NCBI RefSeq assembly: GCF_037975245.1
Contig: NC_092582.1
Span: 7,357,001 to 7,421,000, forward strand
Length of the DNA stretch: 64,000 nucleotides
From: Apostichopus japonicus
Lineage: Eukaryota; Echinodermata; Holothuroidea; Aspidochirotida; Stichopodidae
Direction: 5' to 3'
Positions within the stretch are counted from its first letter, which is position 1, and each line of letters opens with the position of its first letter. Positions 58,605 to 64,000 of this stretch are shown one piece after another. The translations under genes and the position numbers were made by a program. The notes under the pieces are model-generated. The model searched no databases and was not told the DNA's origin. It saw only the letters and a list, made by a program, of their open reading frames with translations.

Positions 58605-60428
58605 TAGTGTTGCTACGATAATCGTTTTCAATATCGGTATCGGCCGATATTTGCAATATCGGCAGCATATCGGTATCGGTAAAATTTTGCCTAATTGCCG
58701 ATAACAGCAAACCGATATTGAACTTTTCTTTTTAACAGCAGAGCTACTTCTTTATACTTGCAATGATTTGTTAATCTGTCCAAGACGATCCATTTCTTTA
58801 GCGTCAGTTAAACTCAGATTCATTTTCGATTAATATCCATGTAGACCTGACCCTCCGTAACCTCTAAAAACACGTCTACGGCGCGCGAATATAACCAATG
58901 ACCTTCGTTCCTGAACCTTGGCCTACACACAGCATTAGTGCAGCATACATACACTGTACTAACCATTCATTTTCCCAAAGGCCTCCGTGAAAACCTTGAA
59001 CATGATGCATAACTGCACAGTTCAGCAGTGTTGGAAAACCTTGTTCAATTTTCGCGAACACACTGCCGATTTCCCGCCTGTGTTCGCCAAGCGAACACGC
59101 CGAGCATGCGTAGCGTGCGAGCATAAAGGCGTGGTGTCCAGGGGCCCGCCTTAGGGCCTTGGTGGGGTCATGGGGTAGAACCCCTCGTGGGAAAATTTTG
59201 GCATTTTTTTGCGTGTCTGGCGATGCAAAAATTCGCAGTTGTGGATGCAAAATACTGACAACTTTTTTATTTAAATTGTCACGAAACTGATGAAAATTTT
59301 AAAATGACAAGTTAGAGTAGCTATATTATGTTATAAAATGAAACAAGATTTAATCTGTGTTTCAATCTTTAAAAAGTGCACCTTACAAAACCTCCGATGT
59401 TATGAAACAAACAACGTTCAGCAAAGCCCTGTTTCTAGACTGCCTAACAATGACTAGCGTGCACTATGCGTACATTTTTACAACTGCAATGTTTAACCCT
59501 ATACTCAACTACCACGGTACATGTGCTGTGAATTTTCCCAGGTACCTTCCCACACAACTGTGAGCTCATCCCCCGTGTAACACCTGTTTGTTAACATTTT
59601 TTGGCACGTTGCCAGGGAACTTTTTAGTTACGTGAGATCCGTAACCGCCGAGGTGGTTAGGCTATTTGCTATACACTTAAGTATGGTAGGATATAATTTT
59701 TTCCGTATTTTTGGAAATTCTAGAAAATACTTTCTTTTTCCCCGGCTTAACAACAGATTTGGTCTTACGGTATAATCATAAATGGATGCACTAGAGCCTT
59801 GTTTACATGACATTAGTTGCATTTAGTACGATATGCCAGTTTTGCGTGAATTTTTCGAAAGTGTTTTGCTCTATCTTTCGTAATATTTGAAAGGTGTACC
59901 ACCTTACTTTCCGTACACAATTGGTCATTTCTCTACTGATTTTCAGTTTTTTTCTCTATTCGGTCAAGTGAATAAGTTGTACATTGAGTATAAACTCAAT
60001 AAATGTTAACTTTTACATTGTGATCGACAGTTCGAACCTAATTAAGATGCAATTTTGCAAGCATACGTTAACACTGTAGCTACTTGTAAGTCTTTACGAT
60101 GTTAAGGCTCACATTTACTGCGTCCATTTTATTATCGTGTGCAGCGCTGCAGTGAAAAAGATTCCGATTGGATTTCAATTACCATTTTCTTTTTCAAAAT
60201 CAGGAAAAAAGTCATTCTTTTCATCTTAGGACAAAAGGAAAACAAAACACCATATTTTGTTGTTTACTTGAAGATTTATTTGTGAATGTATGCATGACTA
60301 AAAAGTAAGATTTTGCCTTTATTTTGTCTGTTAAAAAATATCGGTATCGTATCGGTATCGGACCGATATTGGGATGATAATATCGGATATCGGCCAAAAC
60401 CGATATTGGTAATATCAGCGCAACACTA
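58605..60428. mobile_element. Non-autonomous hAT-type DNA transposon, 1824 bp, with perfect 8-bp TSD
   Basis: Ends TAGTGTTGC and GCAACACTA form a 9-bp terminal inverted repeat. TTCATAAT flanks it exactly on both sides (58597-58604 and 60429-60436). Both subterminal regions are packed with CGATATTG / TATCGG motifs (58625-58720 and 60340-60412), as expected for transposase binding arrays. The interior has a GC-richer block (59080-59235) but no transposase-like frame; the longest, 124 codons on the minus strand at 58876-59250, shows no DDE or BED signature. Confidence 0.9.
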
Positions 60429-60436
60429 TTCATAAT

Positions 60437-62181
60437 TGCCTACAAATTCCAATAAATGAACAAATAACATATTTTTTGAGCACACATGGATGACATCCAA
60501 CCCAATTTGTCCTTGACAAACTTGTAATGTATTGTAAACATGTAATTTGAGGCGATGAAAGTTGCTTGTTTAAACCTCATTTTGTACTGATTCTGAGAAG
60601 CTGGCCAAATGGTCTGTGTTGGTGAGTTCTGTATAGCCTAGACCAGCCACATTGACTGATTCTGAGCTCTCCTGAAATTTAAAGCTGTGATATCTTCCTC
60701 AAGCTTAAAAGTCATCGGATGTAATACCAATGCCATACGACACCAGTGGTTTGAAAAAAGGCAGAAAACACGATAAAAATAATTCTTCAGAATCTGTAGC
60801 TAAATAAATGAGAACAGACTAAAAAGAAGCTAACAGATGGTGGAATGGTATTTCCAATAACTTTGGGTAAAATATTTAAATGACATCATTGCACGTACAC
60901 AATATAATTTCAGGCTACAGGGGGCAGCTGCAGTGTCAATTCCCATAGTTTTTGAAATGAGGGACCTCTTGCTGTCACTTTAGGAACTCCATCTGTTGTA
61001 AAAGGATGTTAGATTCTAGTTCCACATTTCTGACTTGTATCAACAATGCAAACCAAATCAATTACAACACAGAGGCCTGAATGGGTATTGTTGGTTCCGT
61101 GTAAGTATTGACAAAAACTTATTTGTCGAATGCACACATTAGTTAGATACCATGATATTGCAACAAAACAAATTCACTATATTTACAAGCACAGTTCTAC
61201 CACATGGTTTACTGCACCTACTTTCTGTAAGGTAATTAAGATACAAAGATCGTATTAGATCTATGAGTGTATTTCAACTTCCAGGTCAACACAATTGTAC
61301 CTCTATAGGGCGATGTGGAATGCGGATTGATTCCCAGGGCTGGATATCAAACTACCACAACAATTACCAGCATGTATAAGCTGACTTTATAGGGGTAGGA
61401 AAATCAATACTCTCGAATAAATAGAGAACTTACTCCATCACAATATCCAACCTTGAAAATAAAATGCAGAAAGCAAATCTGAGGTATTTTCATTTCGGAT
61501 GCGATTGTTTCAGTATTTAAGCAGATTGCAACGTCTAAAGGGATTGATTAAACGAGACGATAGACTCAACAACGGCGGGACTCCTGACGAGCCTACCCAC
61601 AACATCATAAAGCAGTACCCTTAGAATACATACTGATGTTGCCTGCAGTAAGCTCACGTTTTGGTCGCCGTGTGAACTGATGAGGTTTTTACTGGGTTTC
61701 ACTTCACCGATATATTAATAAACGCATAAAAATCGTTCTTCCTGGTTCACAGCCAGCTCTGTCATGGTAACTGCTAGTTCTATGGTTGGTTGATAAATAG
61801 TTCATTGAACAGTGAGATTCATACATTACCCTACTTTATAGAAGCAGTAGTTAATATCAGCCTGTAACAGCAAGGTACAGGTATGGTCCGTTAAGTCCGG
61901 AGGAACCATTTCGGTTACTGCCAGTGCTTAAATTTAAATAAAAAGCTGCATCCCAAATAGATAAAAAATCTCCTGGTAACAGTGTCACAGCAGTTCATCC
62001 TCTGATAATATGAGAAATCAACTACATTAACCTGGCAGCTAGCTGGTTTGTTATAGTCCTGTTTCAGTATAAGAAATCTCCTGTTAACAGTTTCATAGCA
62101 GTTCATCCTCTGATAATATGAGAAATCAACTACATTAACATGGCAGCTACCTGGTTTGTTTCAAACGTATGTCAGTAGTGG
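60437..62181. other. Upstream flank between the transposon and the 924-bp duplication
   Basis: AT-rich. It contains a 108-bp two-copy duplication at 61966. No gene was recognised. Confidence 0.7.
61966..62165. repeat. Two-copy tandem duplication, 108-bp period
   Basis: AATCTCCTG(G/T)TAACAG begins at about 61967 and 62075. Both copies continue through GCAGTTCATCCTCTGATAAT and CAACTACATTAAC. Confidence 0.9.
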
Positions 62182-62360
62182 TGATTTCAGAGAGACATCA
62201 CAGACGAGACTGGAGTAACTGTCGTTTAGATCACCACGTAAAACATGTGTAGTACCATTAAAACATCTGATGCCAGCAATATTGTTGCTACTCTGTTTAA
62301 GAGGTCACAATATATCAAGGCACCTAAACAGGTAAACTGACACCCTCATTCGATACTTAC

Positions 62361-62384
62361 AAACAATGTGTAAGCATCTTTCAT
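62361..62384 (-). CDS. Candidate alternative first coding exon, copy 1 (8 codons, speculative)
   Basis: On the minus strand an ATG opens MKDAYTLF and runs into a strong donor GTAAGTAT in phase 0, the phase that E1 needs. An in-frame stop lies directly before the ATG, so translation would start here. TATATATA lies about 65 nt upstream. Short alternative N-termini joined at the E1 boundary are known in vertebrate SYNGAP1 and DAB2IP. This is only a splice-compatible guess; 24 nt is too short for composition evidence. Confidence 0.2.
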
Positions 62385-63284
62385 GTGTCATTGAAGAAGT
62401 TATAGTGAGAAGTTCATTGAACATAGGGAAAGAAGGGAAAAGAGTGTATATATATACTGTATAGTTAATGAAATTTTAAGATAAATTCCCTACAGGCCTA
62501 TATTATCCACCACCTCTATAGTGCACTGCTTGCCTCTAACATGTGTACTACAACCATATAGTGGTATGGGTCACATGTACATGACATATGTATGTTTGTG
62601 TAAAGTTGTTGAGCATGCAAGTATAAAGCCTAGAGCTAAACAGCATGGCCATCGCAAACAAAGATTCTGTGTTGTATTGAAGGCTATGTATACATGTACA
62701 GTATGAAGTAACAGAGAGAAACTTGTTATCTCTTTTTAAGCTGTAATGTAAACACATCTAACACATCAGGTCTACAGTGTGTCAAGAGTTAATGATTGAA
62801 GTAACAAACAAACAACCGACCAAGATCTGGATACATCTACTGTAATAACAAAATGATAGTTCTATATGAGAGACACTTCAAGAACAATGACAAAATCAGC
62901 ACTCCATGGTTACAAAACTGAAATTCTGGGCAAAAATATCATGTAAAAAACTGATCACCTAAAAGGATTAAGAGGTGGGTAATTTCTTTTGTTCTTTTTG
63001 TTGTTGTTCTGTCCTTCCTGTTATGTATACACAGCTGCTCAACCAAATACAAACAAAATGTTAAGCTCATGAAATTGAAAAAAACTAAACTTGACACTTT
63101 AGATCGATTTCAGAGAGACATCGCAAACGAGACTGGAGTAACTATCGTTTAGATCACCACATAAAACATGTGTAGTACCATTAAAACATTCGATGTGGGT
63201 CGATATTGTTGCTACTCTGTTTACGAGGTCACAATATATCAAGGCACCTAAACAGGTAAACTGACACCCTCATTCGATACTTAC

Positions 63285-63308
63285 AAACAATGTGTAAGCA
63301 TCTGCCAT
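63285..63308 (-). CDS. Candidate alternative first coding exon, copy 2 (8 codons, speculative)
   Basis: Duplicate of the candidate at 62361, 924 bp further upstream of the gene. It encodes MADAYTLF with the same phase-0 donor GTAAGTAT. The second codon differs (AAA in copy 1, GCA here). An upstream ATG in another frame (at about 63352) would not give the phase E1 requires. Confidence 0.2.
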
Positions 63309-64000
63309 GTGTCATTGAAGAAGTTATAGACTTGAGAAGTTGAATTGAACATGGCGAAAGAAGGAAAACAGTGCATATATTTAGTTTATGAAATTTTAAG
63401 ATAAATTCCCTACAGGCCTATACTGTATTTATCCACCACCTCTATAGTGCACTGCTTGCCTCTAACATGTGTACTACAACCATATAGAGGTATGGGTCAC
63501 ATGCAGATGACATATGTATGTGTGTGTAAAATTGTTGTGCATGCAAGTATATAAGCCTAGAGCTAAACAGCATGGCCATCACAAACAAAGATTCTGTGTT
63601 GTATTCAAGGCTATGTGTATACATGTACAGTTTGAAGAAAAAGAGAGAAACTTGTTATCTCTTTTTAAGCTGTAATGTAAACACATCTAACACATCAGGT
63701 CTACAGTGCGTCAAGAGTTCATGATTGAACTAACAAGTACAACCGACCAAGATCTGGATACATCTAATATAATAACAAACTGATAGTTCTATATGACAGA
63801 CACAACAAGAACAATGACAAAATCAGCACTCCATGGTTACTGAAACTGAAATTCTGGGCAAAAAGATGCTCTTAAAATATCATGTAAAAAACTTATCACC
63901 TAAAACAAAAATGGTGGATAATTTCTTTTGTTCTTTTTGTTGTTGTTCTGTCCTTCCTGTTATGTATACACAGCTGCTCAACCAAATGCAAACAAATTGT

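Larger units (their letters stand above)
62182..64000. repeat. Segmental tandem duplication, 924-bp unit, second copy cut by the window end
   Basis: GATTTCAGAGAGACATC occurs at 62182 and 63106. The copies stay collinear to the window edge with scattered substitutions and short indels, which suggests an old but not ancient duplication. Copy 1 is 62182-63105. Copy 2 starts at 63106 and should end about 30 bp beyond the window. Confidence 0.95.

Noticed and set aside
58876-59250. 124-codon frame inside the 1.8-kb hAT element as transposase
   Set aside because: No BED finger or hATC/DDE signature. It arises from a GC-rich repeat block with stop-poor composition.
61436-61453. 18-nt in-frame microexon (VGYCDG) between AG and GTAAGT on the minus strand
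   Set aside because: Such AG...GT pairs are common by chance, it has no start codon, and nothing supports conservation.

Overview
This is animal (metazoan) genomic DNA: AT-rich, intron-dominated, full of microsatellites, minisatellites, SINE pieces and hAT-type DNA transposons. One gene is securely recognised. It lies on the minus strand and encodes a Ras GTPase-activating protein of the SynGAP/DAB2IP/RASAL2 (nGAP) family. The style of the repeats and a single ancestral-looking member of this family fit a marine invertebrate deuterostome, possibly an echinoderm. That placement is inference, because no species-diagnostic sequence was recognised.

Gene model. Seventeen exons, each bounded by AG and GT on the minus strand, run from 54992 down to the TGA at 10907. 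Their lengths sum to 3840 nt (1280 codons including stop) and every junction keeps frame. In order they encode a basic 'IKRTKS' segment, the second half of a PH-like domain, a C2 domain, a full RasGAP domain with arginine finger (residue 327) and FLR motif (residue 439), a 576-residue Ser/Pro/Thr-rich disordered region in one large exon, and a C-terminal coiled coil. Residues are numbered from the first visible coding exon. The start codon is not proven. The first visible exon begins in phase 0 at the 'GF-RR-K' boundary where vertebrate paralogues also join alternative N-termini, so at least one 5' exon is missing.

Layout. 1-10906: 3' UTR of unknown length, then DNA with no recognised gene. 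10907-25911: C-terminal half of the gene, with a 9.15 kb last intron. 25912-28787: an intron three-quarters filled by a 21-copy, 103-bp minisatellite. 28788-44107: GAP, C2 and PH exons, with a 302-bp hAT MITE in one intron. 44108-54891: a 10.8 kb first visible intron with a hammerhead-like motif, tRNA-derived SINE sequence and AT microsatellites. 54993-64000: upstream DNA with a CpG-richer patch, a 1.82 kb non-autonomous hAT element with a perfect 8-bp target duplication, and a 924-bp tandem duplication that contains a candidate alternative first exon in each copy.

No complete second protein gene, rRNA, functional tRNA or CRISPR array was found. The many 60-146-codon open frames elsewhere carry no recognisable domain and often overlap on both strands; I treat them as chance.
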